A stretch of DNA of 64,000 bases from contig JAACJK010000221.1 in assembly GCA_013368325.1 (NCBI GenBank), forward strand, positions 434,001 through 498,000, given 5' to 3'. Shown in pieces: positions 21,946 through 33,738 of this stretch. Below the pieces are notes generated by a model. The model saw nothing but the letters and a program-made list of their open reading frames with translations. It was not told the DNA's origin and did not search any database. Source of the DNA: Ephemerocybe angulata (lineage: Eukaryota > Basidiomycota > Agaricomycetes > Agaricales > Psathyrellaceae). The position numbers were made by a program, and so were the translations under genes. Position 1 is the first letter of the stretch, and every line of letters starts with the position of its first letter.

Positions 21946-23733
21946 TCATCGCGCAACAGGTGCTCCACCCCTATACGCCCCCTGCCCTCTCGGCACCTGC
22001 CCATTCTGCCTCATCATCATCTGCTGCTGCTGCTGTTGCACCTGCACCGGATACCCTCCATTCCTCTGCTGCTGCTGCCCCTGCAACTGATGCGGCGCAA
22101 CCCTCTGCTGCTGCACCTGCTGAGCCTGCTGCGCCTGCACCTGCTGCTGCACCTGTTGCACCTGCACCTGCTGCACCTGCTGCGGCACCGGCTGCACACT
22201 CTGCTGCTGCATCTGCTGCACCGGCAACGGATTCTGAAACGGCCTCTGCCTCTCCTCCTCCCCCACCTCCGGCGCCACATAAAGACTCCTATCAATACTC
22301 TGCGGAATCGGCTGAATCTCCGTCCCCAACTCCTGCTCAATCTTATACAAATTAAACCGATCTTCATACGTCACCAAGTTGATCGCGAGCCCCAGGTGCC
22401 CGAAGCGCCCGCTGCGGCCGATGCGGTGCAGGTAGGTCTCGCTGTTCTTGGGGAAGTCGAAGTTGATGACGACGTTGACGGCCTGGATGTCGATGCCGCG
22501 CGTGAGGAGGTCGCTGCAGACGAGGTTGCGGCACACGCCGTTGCGGAAGTCGTGGAAGACGCGGTTGCGGTGCGATTGCAGCATCTTGGCGTGCGAGTAG
22601 AAGCAGGAGTAGCCGAGCTCGGTGATCTTTTTCGCGAGGAGCTCGACGCGGTTCGTGCTGTTGCAGAAGATGATGCTTTGGTTGATTTGCAGCTACACAC
22701 GAGGGTTAGCACACAAGAGGATAGGGATAGGGATGGGAGGAGGGGGAAGGGGGGGGAGGGAGCGTACCTTGGAGAAGAGGGTGTTGAGACAGTGCACCTT
22801 CTGGCGCTCCTCGACGAAGGCGTAGTACTGTGTCACTCCGCGGAGGGTGAGCTCGTCCATGAGGTTGATCTCGTACGGTGTTGTCATATGTTTGTCCTGT
22901 CAAAGCACACAACATATCAGGGGCCGCCCTCACACTGAAAACACGCGCAAAAAAAGAATGTGGGGAAACGCACCTTAAAGTCCTTGACGATCATAGGGAA
23001 CGTAGCGCTGAACAGCATGACCTGGCGCTCCTGCGGCAAAAACGCCAGCAGCTGCTCCATAACGGGCGCAAACTCCGGCGAGAGGAGCTTGTCCGCCTCG
23101 TCCATGACGAACACGGGGCACTCGCTCAGATCCGCGACGCCCTTCCCCGCAAGGTCGAGTATCCGCCCGGGCGTGCCCACAAGCACATGCACAGTCTCGC
23201 TCAGCCGCATAATATCGTCCTTCAACGTCGTCCCGCCCGTCGTCACCATAACCTGCACGCCCATATGCTTGCCGAGGATCTTGCACACCTGGCTCGTCTG
23301 CAGCGCGAGCTCGCGCGTGGGCACGAGGAGCAGGGCTTGGATCTTGTTCCGCGCGACGTCGACCTGCTGCAGGGTGGGGATGACGAAGGCCGCGGTCTTG
23401 CCGGTGCCGTTCTTGGCGCGCGCGAGGACGTCGCGCTTGGTGAGCGCGATGGGGATGGCTTCTTCTTGGATTGGGGACGGCTTTTCGAACCCGGCCTCGA
23501 AGATGCCCATCAGCAGCTCGCGCCGCAGGAACATGTCTTCGAACTCGAGGCCTTTCGTCGCTGTCACGTCTTCTGTCTGCGGGCGCAGGTCCTTCCGTGG
23601 GGCCTTGAGCCCCGTTTTCCACTCCTCATTGGGCGCGGGGGTTCTAAGGGTTTTGGAGGGTGAGTTGGGGTGGAAGTGGGCTGGAAGGGCGCACGTACGA
23701 TGATGATGATGAGGCGCTTGCGGGCTGGGCCAT
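21946..23733 (-). CDS. DHH1: DEAD-box RNA helicase DHH1 (DDX6 family), 526 aa
   Basis: Cytoplasmic ATP-dependent RNA helicase that promotes mRNA decapping and translational repression in P-bodies. Four exons: 23699-23733 ([11 protein letters not shown]), 22974-23643, 22768-22896 and 21946-22692, with introns of 55, 77 and 75 nt. All family motifs are present: Q motif [72 protein letters not shown] and [10 protein letters not shown]. The N-terminal [21 protein letters not shown] and the block after motif VI ([18 protein letters not shown]) are specific to DHH1/DDX6. The C-terminal 110 residues are rich in Gln and Val with little else, an expected disordered, condensate-promoting tail. The ATG is chosen because exon 1 is short and correctly phased. 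Confidence 0.95.
22020..22240 (-). repeat. CAG/CTG-rich imperfect repeat coding the DHH1 glutamine-rich tail
   Basis: Imperfect runs of ctgctg, cacctgctg and related units encode QQ, QQV and QVQQVQ blocks. Such tracts are prone to slippage, so length polymorphism between strains is likely. Confidence 0.8.
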
Positions 23734-26700
23734 TATGGCGTGTTATACTGAGATGCTTGTGTGGGGGAGCTGCTGTGTGTGGGGGCCTGAGCGTCGATAA
23801 GGAGGCTGGAAGTGAGGCTGGAGGCGATAAGGATGGGTGCAGCTGCGATTTTTTGCCGTGGATGATGGATAAGGCGGTATATTCTCTCCTCTTCTTCAAA
23901 GTTCTCGTTCTCGTTCGCTCTCTGCGTGGGAGTTGCGGTGGTGGTGGTGTTGGCCGTGCTGGTCGTGCGTGGTCTGTGCACGGGAGTGCGTCTGGCTGTC
24001 GTGCGTGGAGGTGAAAACGGAAAGCCTTGTGTTGTCTTTTCCGATTTCACTTGGCCTCTTTTGCTTTCCCACGCCTCCGCTGACGCGCCGACCCTCCACC
24101 CACCGCCCTTCATCCAATCCAATCCAAACCTACGTATATATGTCTGAGCTCGTCTTTCTTGTCCTTGCGATCGCTGCTTACGAGGTTCAATAAATAGCGC
24201 ACTACATACTCTGGCTGGTTACGATCAAGGGCTAGATTTGCGGCTTGGACCTGCCATGATGATACCAGAGGACTGCGTAGTTGTCTGTCTGCGAAAGAAA
24301 GCCCCTTCTGGCGTACATAGCAACACTTCTACTGACAGCGCTAGTGGAGGTATCCCGAACTCAGAGGGGGTACCTTGCGTACCCGGATCATTCGAGTTGG
24401 TGCTAACTATCACGAAGCCACCGCCCAGCGTTACACTACTACTAGGACGTCGGCGATTGCCCAAGACCATCTGGAGTCTGGAGTCTGAGTCGTGGTACTT
24501 GGCAGACGGGCCAGTTCGGCGGCTGCGAGATACGACTGCACCTACCCCGAGTAGGAGGTGCACACCAAGCCGCATGCAGCCTACCAGCCAGACTCGGATT
24601 CAGCCATCTCCGCTCACCTGCCTGCCTGCATCAGAGCACATGAGGACCGCCCTGATCACCATCTTCTACTCTATACAAGTACGCAGTGAAATTCTCATGT
24701 ACGTTTACGCTCTCTTTACACCGAGCTTCCTCTCACATTTTCAACAGAGTGTACCATCGATGCTAAGGACGACTCGGTGCAGCCAGTATCACTTGTGCTG
24801 AAGTGACAGCTCCCGACCGCCCCCTCCAATATGGGCCGGCGTATATGGGTGTATACGTATACATACCCACTCAGTGCCCACCCATTGACTCGGCAGCGCC
24901 GTCGACCCTGCGTGCTCAGCAGACGCGACGGTCCCACCAATCCCTCCTCCGAGTCAGGCCCTCAATCTCCCCGTTCATTCATCCATCCGTCTCTCTGCTC
25001 GCTGCATACGTACGTCTAAGGAGACCCAATCCCTGAATCTGAATCTGACTCGGAATATCTGACTCGCTGGTCTTGTCAAATCCTGCTCCAACCCATCCAT
25101 CCATCCATCCGCCTGCCCGCCTCTCTGCCCACACCATACGGTCGGTCACGGAACCTCGTTCCACATTCCTAAGTATCTATGTACCCCGACCGACCGACCG
25201 ACCGACGGGCCCTCTGCATCTGCGTCTGCATGCATCTAAAAGTCTTTGGTTGGATGAATTGGATCCCTCCTGCATGAACGCATCGACGGAGCTGAGCTCC
25301 TCGGCTACGTGCACTCCGGCTGTCCGTCCGTCCTTCACGCAGATCGCGTTTTTTGTTGGATGTAGATGTCGCATCTATCTATCTAATACTATGATGCGGA
25401 AGGGAGTGTGACATACATAGCTTCTCTGATATGTTGGGGTTTCCTGGGATTTAGCGCCTTACTACTTTGATACTCTAGGTTGTACTTGCGGATGGGCGGG
25501 CGGGGCGTGCAGTTAATGCTTCTTGATGGTCTGTTTATCTATCATTTTCGTTCTTTCTTTTTTCTTCTTTCTTCTTTGATTTGTTAAGAACAAGATGTGT
25601 TGTGCGTCGGGCGGTGGATGCCGCTGTGCGAGGAGGTTGCAGGGTCGCCGACGTTGCGTCGAGTTTCCATTACTTACTCGGATGTTCCCAAACCTACTCG
25701 TGTCCGACCGTCATCCTCGCCGCCCTCTAAGTCGACAAGATCCCCCAAGTTGAGGAATGACTTCATTCTCCTAGTACTCACATGTGGAACAGACCTGATC
25801 CTATCTGTCAAGCAGCAAAATCCCCAACATATCTCTGATCCTTCCTCGAATTCTGGCGCTTCTGCCTGCGCGGTGGGCTTGGCGCTCGTGTTACACACGC
25901 CTGCGTCAGAGGTAACACAAAAATCCGCAGGCGTTGCGTCGTTGTATCATATCAGAGGAAATTCTAACTAGGAGAGATCCCATACAGAGAGCGAATAGCG
26001 CCCCCCCTGAGGCTTGATCATGAGCATGCCCCGACGCCGAGCGACCGGCGTTTGGCGGGGGCTTTGTGGGCGCTGATAGAACGGTCGGACGGCATGCATC
26101 CCCCAACGCCAACGAAATTTGGGCATCGGATCCCCATTTCCTCCTCCGAGTCCTCCTACGAAAGGCAACTCCCACTCCAAATTTCAACGTAGAGGGGACC
26201 CTGGATTACCTACAGCGACATAATAGACGCCCAGGTCGCTCCACAAATGTTCCTGAGAACGAAGCGAATATCGAGGAGCAGCTTACAGCAGCTTACGGAC
26301 GGCATCGCCGGGGGTGTGAAAGCAGCCTTGTGTGCGCCCGGCGTGCCTGGGCGAGCGAGCGGGCCAGCCCGTGCATCAATCAAATGTCCGTCCATCTGGG
26401 AACACGAACGAGAACATGGAAAACCAAAAGAAAAGTCTATTCCGTGACACCAACCGACCGACCGTCGTCCTTTCGACCCCTCCCCCTCCCAAACCAGAAC
26501 GCCCGTGCCCCCGCCCACTCGCCCCTGGACGCACGCACGTCCGCGTACATACGTACACCGCGCAGCGCTTCTGGTACGTACAAGCAACCTCGGATCTGCA
26601 CGCAATACAGCCCCTGATGATGAGACCCTACCCTAATCCAGGCCCACACTCTTTTAGACATCCACGCTCGTTCGTTTGACGGCTTCTGTCGGTCGACCAA

Positions 26701-26813
26701 CCGTCCCCACCCAGCTAGCCTCCGAGTCGCCTAAGTAGCCTAGTCACTCAGTCACTCAGTCAGTTGCCCGCTCGCCCCCTCGCTACTGCAGGCCTGCCTG
26801 CACTATCCCCGAG
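23734..26813. other. Gene-poor region with tetranucleotide repeats
   Basis: About 3 kb between the divergent DHH1 and the gene at 26814. Near 23.7-24.1 kb it should hold the DHH1 leader and promoter. Simple repeats occur at 25090-25112 (CCAT), 25183-25205 (GACC/CCGA), 25370-25385 (ATCT) and 26743-26762 (AGTC). Frames of up to 187 codons (24238-24801) exist but show no family motif, leader or splice consistency. I see no gene I can support. Confidence 0.45.
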
Positions 26814-29161
26814 ATGTTCACGCCACCCGCATCACCGCGCCCAAACCCCCTCTCCTTCCCCGCCCCACCCTCACCCTCGCCCTCGCCCTCTCCACGCAGA
26901 CACCTCTCCCCGCCCACACCTGAAAAGTACATCCCCTCCCCCTCCCCGGCATCCGTACATGCACCATCGCAACTGGACCTCTCAGCCCACGCCGCCCGCG
27001 AAGCGCACAAACGGCGCCAAGGCCGGCGCCTCCTCACCTTCGTCCTCCTCGTCCCGCTCCTCCTCATCCTGCTCACATTCAGCGCGCGCGTCCTCTCTTA
27101 CGGCCCGCCCGCGTGGCTCGCGCAGCTCGACTTGCCCCATCGCTTATCCAATATCGTCGCGCCCACCCCGTGCACGGCGAAACATGGACATGGCGGGCAT
27201 CGCGCTCAGGCTGCTGCTGCATCGGGGGTGGAGGCAGGGTCTGCGCCTGTGGGGGAGAGTGCAGGGGAAGGGGGAGAGGGGGAGGACGTACCGGAGAACG
27301 CGTATGGACCTGATGCAAGCCTTGTCCGGCGGCAGCCCCAAACCGCCACCGCGTTTCCCTCCGGCTCCTCCACCTCCACCTCCACCTCGTCAAGCACGAG
27401 TGCAGGCACCTCAGGCATCCCCACCACCACCACCACCCCAACGTCCAACACAGACGTGACCATCCCGCCCGTGCCCTCCGTAGCGCCGGTGCTCCCGACG
27501 CCCTTCCCGCAACCGTTCAACGACGGGCTGATCACGAAGAACTTCTCGAGCGTGTCGTGCATGAACTTTTTCACGGATATGGCGGCTGCGAAGCCGTTTA
27601 GGAGTTGTAGGCCGTTCTCGATGTTGTTGAATAGCTCGGATGACTTTGTTGCTGTGAGTGTGCTTCTGTGTTTTTGGTTCTCTTGATCATTCCCTTCCCG
27701 TTCCTGGTCCTGGTCCCATTTCCTTCCCTCTACCTTTCCTATCCCCTCCCCTCCCCTCCCATCTCCCCATGCCCCCTCCCCATCCCCTCCAACCCATGCC
27801 CCCTTACCACACAACCCCATCGCGAAGCACCCCACCCCATCTTTCATCTTCCTTCTTGCTCTTGTTCTTGTTCTATCTTCGTCCGTCCCATCCTTCCCTC
27901 GCTTCCTTCCATCTCGACGTAATCACACCAACACATCCTGCCCCATCTTTCGCGCGTCTTAACCCCACCCCTCCCTTCCCCTCTTCTTCTTTCCCCTGCC
28001 CCCGCCATCACCCGCCCCCTTCCTTCCCACACCCCTATCATTCAACCATTCATCCCGCCCCCCCTCCCGCGCGTGCGCCCCTTCTCACTGCGTCCGTCCT
28101 CAACCGAGTTTTTAATTGAGATATGGATATGAATATAAATGAACTAACGACCAACCCCCCGCAGGCCCAAAACAACCTCACCCTCCTCAACACGCTCATC
28201 TGGGGCACCTGCAACACGGCGACGCCCGAGGCGGAGTGCGTGGGCAACATGGCGAGCTATGCGGGGAACCTGCAGGTGCAGTGTGCGCAGGACTTGAGGG
28301 ACGGGAATGCGATGGCTGTTGGGGCGCTTACTTGTACGTGCTTTCTCTCTTTCTCTCGTCGCCTCTCCTTCCTCTTCTCTCCTTCCTCTCCTTCCTCTCC
28401 TTCCTCTTCTCGCCTCTCTTCGCCTCTTCGCCTCTTCGCATCTCTTCGCCTCCCTACCTTCCACCCTACTCCTCCTTCTTCCATACATCAAACTCAAACA
28501 GAGAACGCAATACTGACGCTAAAAAACAGCCCTAACATCCTACGCCCTAATGCGCACCTCCGCCTGCCTCACCGACCCCTCCACCTCCACCTACTGCTTC
28601 CTCACCGCCGCCGCCTCCCCCAACCCCACGAACCTCTACTACTACAACCTCCCCCTCGGGCTCAACATCCCCTCCACAAATGCCAACCCGGACTGCACGG
28701 CGTGCTTGAAAACGTTGATGGGCGTGTATGGAGATGCGATGGCGGATGGGGCGGTGCAGAGGGTGCTGGGGGGGCTGAGGGGGACGTATGAGAGGGCGGC
28801 GGGGGTGACGAGGGCGAAGTGTGGGGAGGGGGCGGCGAGGGTTGGGTTGGTTAGTGGGGCGGGGGGAGGGGGGTTGGGTGGGTGGGGGTGGGGGTTGTGG
28901 TGGGGGCCTTTGTGGGGGTTTTACTGTGATTCATTTTTGGGTTTCTTTGTTGGGATTTTTGGGGTCTTTTGGGTTGATGAGTGCGTATCCTGCACATTTA
29001 CTATACATGCATCCTCTTATTTCTGCGTCGAGTTGTTTTCTTACTTACTTATACCCTTCATCGCACTCACTCTTTGCTTTCGCTGTATACTTTCATGGAT
29101 GGGATATTTTCAGTGTCGGTTTTTCGATGACGAAATTCTTAGTGTAGTTTTTCCAACTTAG
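26814..29161 (+). CDS. Membrane-anchored extracellular protein resembling DUF7729
   Basis: Exons 26814-27653, 28165-28333 and 28530-29161 are in frame. A Pro/Ser-rich cytosolic N-terminus (about 65 residues) precedes one membrane segment (LLTFVLLVPLLLILLTFSAR). A Ser/Thr/Gly-rich stalk follows, then a cysteine-bearing domain: SVSCMNFFTDM, FRSCRPFSMLL, LIWGTCNT, AECVGNMASY, VQCAQDLRDG, TSACLTDPST, YCFLTAA, DCTACLKTLM. This order of cysteines recalls fungal proteins annotated DUF7729 (family named from memory). Intron 1 is 511 nt, far longer than the genome's usual 50-80. The C-terminus in this frame is a Gly/Trp-rich run reaching TAG at 29161. One base away, another frame gives a hydrophobic tail (VGVGVVVGAFVGVLL) and a stop near 28928, as expected for a GPI signal. 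The true end is uncertain. Confidence 0.75.
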
Positions 29162-30241
29162 TCTTCAACTCTCAAGGCTTCCTCGAGTGGCAGGAGAGGG
29201 GTTTTCGTCGTTGTTGGTGTTGTTGTTGTTGTTTTGGGAGGCTGGCTAGCTGATACATACTTCGATGTGGGATCCGTCCATTCCACATCGAAGGTGGTGG
29301 TGACGCTGCATGTCGTAGAGATACGAAGCAAGCAAGCCTTGAGCGAGCGAGCGAGCCGCGTCCGTCCTTACGTATGGCTACGAAGACCTCCCTCTGATTA
29401 TTTATCTCTCTGTCTTTCTTTCTTTCTTTCTTTATTTCTTTCTTTTTTTCTACAATCAACGAATTCGAATCGATCGAGCAACATACGTTACAACATACAG
29501 TCCAGGCCTGCCATGTATCTCTACTCAGCCGAGAACAAGTTCGAACTGGATTCGAGTATAGACGCCACCCGACGCCGGGCGCTTGCCAGCCTCCCTCCCT
29601 CCTGAATCGGTTAGGCGCGCGCAGCTGAGTCGTGTATGTGAGTTGAAGGGGTTGTGTGCGAGGGGTAAGTAATTGAACGTTTCCGGGGTGTGTTTCTGAT
29701 TTTGGGCCGCTTACTTACCCTTCTCTCGGTGGGGAGTGAATTAATCTTAAGTGTCGATGGGTGGGAGCGCTATTGGCGCATTGCACTTGGTGGTTCCGCT
29801 GTGGCAGGCTGGCACTTGGCGCTTGAAAGAAAATCGGAGATGATTCAAATCATCCATTGGCTGACCCTTGACACTACTCAAGCCGCTATGAAGTCGTTCA
29901 GAATTTAGAGTTCTCAAATACGTTAGATAGGACAGGACTACAAGCTGAGTACCTCAGTGTACGGGGACACGACCTCCTTGAATAACACACAGATTCTCTC
30001 GATGCTAACTACTGGACACCGATTGACTCAAGCGAGATAATATAGACCGTGCCCGCCCCCGCCTGGCATTTGAAAATAATCTTGCAGAAGTCCAAGTACT
30101 TCAAGTTGCTGCACTGTGCCGATACCAGATATTCGTAAACCTGGAGAGATGGCCCATTAGAACATGTGGCAGACGGCGAGACGTATTTCCCTCACATAGA
30201 AAAGGTCAAGAAGTGACCCCATGAAGTGACCTTTTCGACAA
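29162..30241. other. Intergenic stretch with TTG and CTTT microsatellites
   Basis: Simple repeats at 29208-29236 (TTG/GTT) and 29412-29440 (TTTC). On the minus strand near 30040-30130 a frame with CSNLKYLDFCKIIFKCQ faintly recalls the cysteine-rich relics at 1.6-1.8 kb, but it lacks a leader and splice signals. No supported gene. Confidence 0.4.
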
Positions 30242-32760
30242 CTATGACAGTTCTTCCCGTTTGTACATACCAAAGTCAGCGCTGAGGGGGCCTTGGTCAA
30301 TGTCCGAAGTAGCAATGGATGTTCCGCTAACGGGGAACTGGGAAACTGGGAAAGTCGCATAGGGTGTGAGTCGTTGCACAGAATATTCTCGTACATTGTG
30401 TGCGTACCTTTTCTCGAATAGCTTGCGTGGCCTTCTGAAGACGTCGAAGATGGGCGTCGGTTTCACAACGGACTACACCGACCGTCTTCAACATCAGGAA
30501 CGTCGAGGCGCTGATGATACGTATGTCGTACTTCCTGTCCGCGAAAAAACTCTCGACCAGGGTTTCGTCATGTTCGACTGCTAAAGCAAAATGCATCAAC
30601 AGGAGGCCCAGTATGACGATACAGGTCCCCCTGGTTGGCCGGCCTTTCTTTTCCAGCACTAGGGTGCCGTTGACTGAAACGAACATCGCTTCAATGAACA
30701 TGATGAGGTCGAGTAAGAACCTTGTGTGGAGGGATGGCAGTGATATGGACGGATGGGCTTCCTTGATCAGCGTTTCGAGATCCACTTTTAGACGGGCAGT
30801 CCCGTGGATGCTCAAAAGCGCTAAGAGAGCCCATCCTGTCGGAGCGTGCAAAATCGGTCTCTCCCCTTGCCCTACGCTGCGCCGGCCGTGAATGAGAATC
30901 ATTGTGCGCATCTCTTCTGGTCCCATTATCTTGCTGAGCGCAGAAGCCCGATGCAGCGTTGGCTTTGAGTCGGGTAGAACCAACGAGTATAGCATACTGA
31001 CGATCCCCATGTACTCCACGCGGTCTTCTATACGCGATGTAAGCCCGACGAGATACAATCGAGCGGTGTCGATGTCACAGTTGCGGACGTCTTCGGTCCA
31101 TTGGCTATACAGGACAGGAAAAAGTGCAGTGTGATGCCTAAGTTCGATTGCGTCGAGGCACCTGTAGACTATGCGGAGGGGATACCCAGGACTTGCGCAG
31201 AAGCCATGAGAGCGTGTCGAGTCCGTCAGATAGTCGCGAAAGGAGGTGTGGTAAAAGGTGGCCCGGCCTTCGTCAGTTCCTGGGACGTTCACGATAGCTC
31301 GAAGATTATCAAGGGCAACAACAATGATGTAGACTTTGATATCCAAAAGCAGCGACATGTTGGCAAGAGAGATGGGTCTGCGAAGTAGAGCGAGGGTGGA
31401 AATGATGTCATTGAAGTGGTCGAGGTGCGCTGACTCTTGAAGCTTATCCGTGTAGAGTGTATCAAGGCCGAGCTTCATGGAGAGCGCGCATTCCATCTGG
31501 TCAATAGGGTTTGGAGCATTGAGGATGAAGTCTGTAACCGTGGCGGCAAGGATGAATGAACCGTTAACGCGTTCAGCAAGGTGAAGCCGCTGTTCGTTGC
31601 TTGGCCATTGGTCCCCACCCTGCTCGTATGCTTGGATGATCGCGTTCTCTTCAGCAGCTTCTTTAAAGCGCGCCGCCAAATACTTGTCGATATCCTTTCC
31701 TGGAGTCCTGGAGTCCAGGTTATCCGTAATGACGGTGGATGCTTTCTTGAGTTGACCTTGGATGTGTCCCTCGATTCGACTGGTAATAAGAATGCGGAGC
31801 GGAACATTGGGCTCGCGATCGAAGAACTCGATCGTGGCGTGAATGAAGTCCGATACTTTATTGCGATCATCGCATTCGTCGAGCCCGTCGATCACGAGAA
31901 GGTATGGGCGTCGAACGTCGACCAGGTTCAAGTTTGGCGAATTCTGCGGGGCGGGAGTGGGGTGTCCCCCGAAGAATGTGAGAAAGATGGCAGAAACAAA
32001 CGCTGCCCAGGCAGCCGCACAAACTGCTATACAGAAGGCGATCCAGGGCGGCTCCACAGCTGAAGGAATGGGATGGTCCCTGGATCGCTTCGAGTTTTGA
32101 GCCGCGGCCTCGATAAAGGGTTCGAAAATTAAGCGTCGCAGAAGGACGTCCACAGATGCACCTTGCAGGGCATGGAGATTGGAGAGCCTAACTCCGACAG
32201 TAAAGCGAGCCGCGGGGAAGGAAAGGCGCATTTGCTCCGCCAAGGTTATGACGAACGAGTCGAAATGACTTCTGTTCGATCCCCGGAAGAAGAAGAAACT
32301 TCCAAGAAGCCTCCCCTGAGCTCCATCCCCAAACTCGCTTGCTACCGTTTGCGCAATTGCTGACTTCCCGCAGCCAGCCGAGCCATACAACCAGTATATG
32401 TGTGCCCTACTCGGGGGATCCTGAGAGTGATGAACGTCGTTCGCGAGGTTTTCTGCATCAGCCCAGGAAACAATCCTCTCGATGACGTCCCGCCTCGTGT
32501 TTGGCATGCAATTCGAGTTTGGAGGATGATTCCTCCGGTCACGGATATACGAGGCCTCGGAGATGAGCTTTGAGGTGCCGACGTTTGGATCTGTAAAGTG
32601 GACCGGGTTAAATGTGCTAATCAGTTATAAGATGTTCGAAGGGCAGCACCTGGGTGATGTGCATGAAGATTATGAATATATGTTTGGACCCCAGTGCTTG
32701 AGTTGACATTGTCGAAAATAACTGGAGTTCCTCCGCAAGACCTGGTCAAATTCAAGGGGA
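30242..32760 (-). CDS. NACHT NTPase with a predicted membrane segment inside the NACHT core
   Basis: Main exon 30408-32590. A 70-nt intron (30338-30407, GTACGC...CCCAG) leads to a last exon ending at 30242 (...GPLSADFGMYKREELS). Upstream, a 59-nt intron (32591-32649) joins an exon encoding GGTPVIFDNVNSSTGVQTY; the start codon is not resolved, so the 5' limit is approximate. Counting from the Met at 32507, Walker A GSAGCGKS is at residues 42-49 and Walker B YLLVIDGLDEC at about 202-212, followed by ILITSRIEGHI. Between them, at about 154-179, lies a hydrophobic stretch (WIAFCIAVCAAAWAAFVSAI onward) long enough to span a membrane, followed by a Pro-rich piece. A second hydrophobic stretch (CIVILGLLLMHFALAV) lies near the C-terminus. 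No C-terminal repeats are seen. Role inferred: an NLR-like switch, perhaps membrane-attached. Confidence 0.82.
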
Positions 32761-33738
32761 GATGAGAAAGGTCGTCGCAGCAGCTCCATCAGTCCTCTCA
32801 CCCGTCTGGACCATCGTGATCAGGTACCAGTTGTGCGCCGTCTAGCTTCTCATTTGGCACACTAGGAGAAGGAGAACGTGAAGGGCTGTATAATTCAAGC
32901 CCACAATGTACATCAGCATGAGGACGATTTGGTGAGGAACTTGAAGGCTTACATTTTTCCTCTCAAGGCCAGTGTTAGAGAGCCATGATAGTAACTGCCA
33001 TCGAGCACATCGGTGAGGCTTTTGATGGAGCTGGCCATTGGGTGCTTGCAGATGCCCTCTGCTTGGAGTGGGCCTGCAGGGACATATATGCACTTTTTGT
33101 TTGACGTAATGTTAACCGGTGTGAACGTTGTGCGGCGGGAGAAACATTGAAGCCAGATTCAGGAAGACGAACTTCAAGTCAAGAACCCGTGAAGCCATGA
33201 GCTACCAGGTTCCTATAATTTAACTATAAATCGACGCGAAGACGAGGAAGGCTGTGTCACGCATGAACCGAAGTTCGCGTTCGCCGTTGAAGCTCAAGGT
33301 TCGGTTTCATGCGCACGTTCAGGCGGATAAGATACAACTTCTCACTTTAAGAACTGTAACTCAGTGATCTTAGACTTTGGGGACAGCAAAAAGTGGACGT
33401 ACAGTCTGAGAAGGATTCCGACGAGAAACGGTTTGGGACAAGTTAGCAATGAGGCCGGTGTTTGCTATGCAAGTCACCGCAAAGTAAACCCAATACGGAT
33501 CAACTTTCGGAGTCAGCATGCTGGCCGGCGCGCGCTTGTTTCCTACTTATCTGCCTTCATCCCCACTCCACTAGCTGCCATAGGTGAGCTCACTACTTCA
33601 TATGTGCACCGAGTAACTGTACAAACTCTAATGCCAATGGCAAGCCAGCATAGCAAAAGTCGTAACAAAATACAAAATGCGTTAAGAAGCCCCGAATCAT
33701 GATATCCGACTACGAATACAACCCCGTTTTCCTCGCAC
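32761..33738. other. Intergenic stretch, no gene seen
   Basis: About 980 bases between the NACHT gene's upstream exon and the 3' end of the peroxygenase. It may contain further 5' exon(s) of the NACHT gene near 32790-32830, where ATG and GGTGAG occur. Otherwise only short frames. Confidence 0.35.

Noticed and set aside
21279..22004. 241-codon minus-strand frame rich in Pro, Ser and His
   Set aside because: It runs through GGAT-type repeats and the DHH1 3' flank; its content follows from the repeat.
22960..23703. Long plus-strand frame opposite DHH1
   Set aside because: Shadow of the helicase coding strand caused by GC-rich third positions.
24238..24801. 187-codon plus-strand frame as a gene
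   Set aside because: No motif, leader, intron signals or biased composition; an equally open frame lies on the other strand.
26066..26617. 183-codon plus-strand frame (and the opposite 131-codon frame)
   Set aside because: Overlapping open frames on both strands in simple-repeat, Pro/Arg-rich sequence upstream of the 26814 gene; no support for either.
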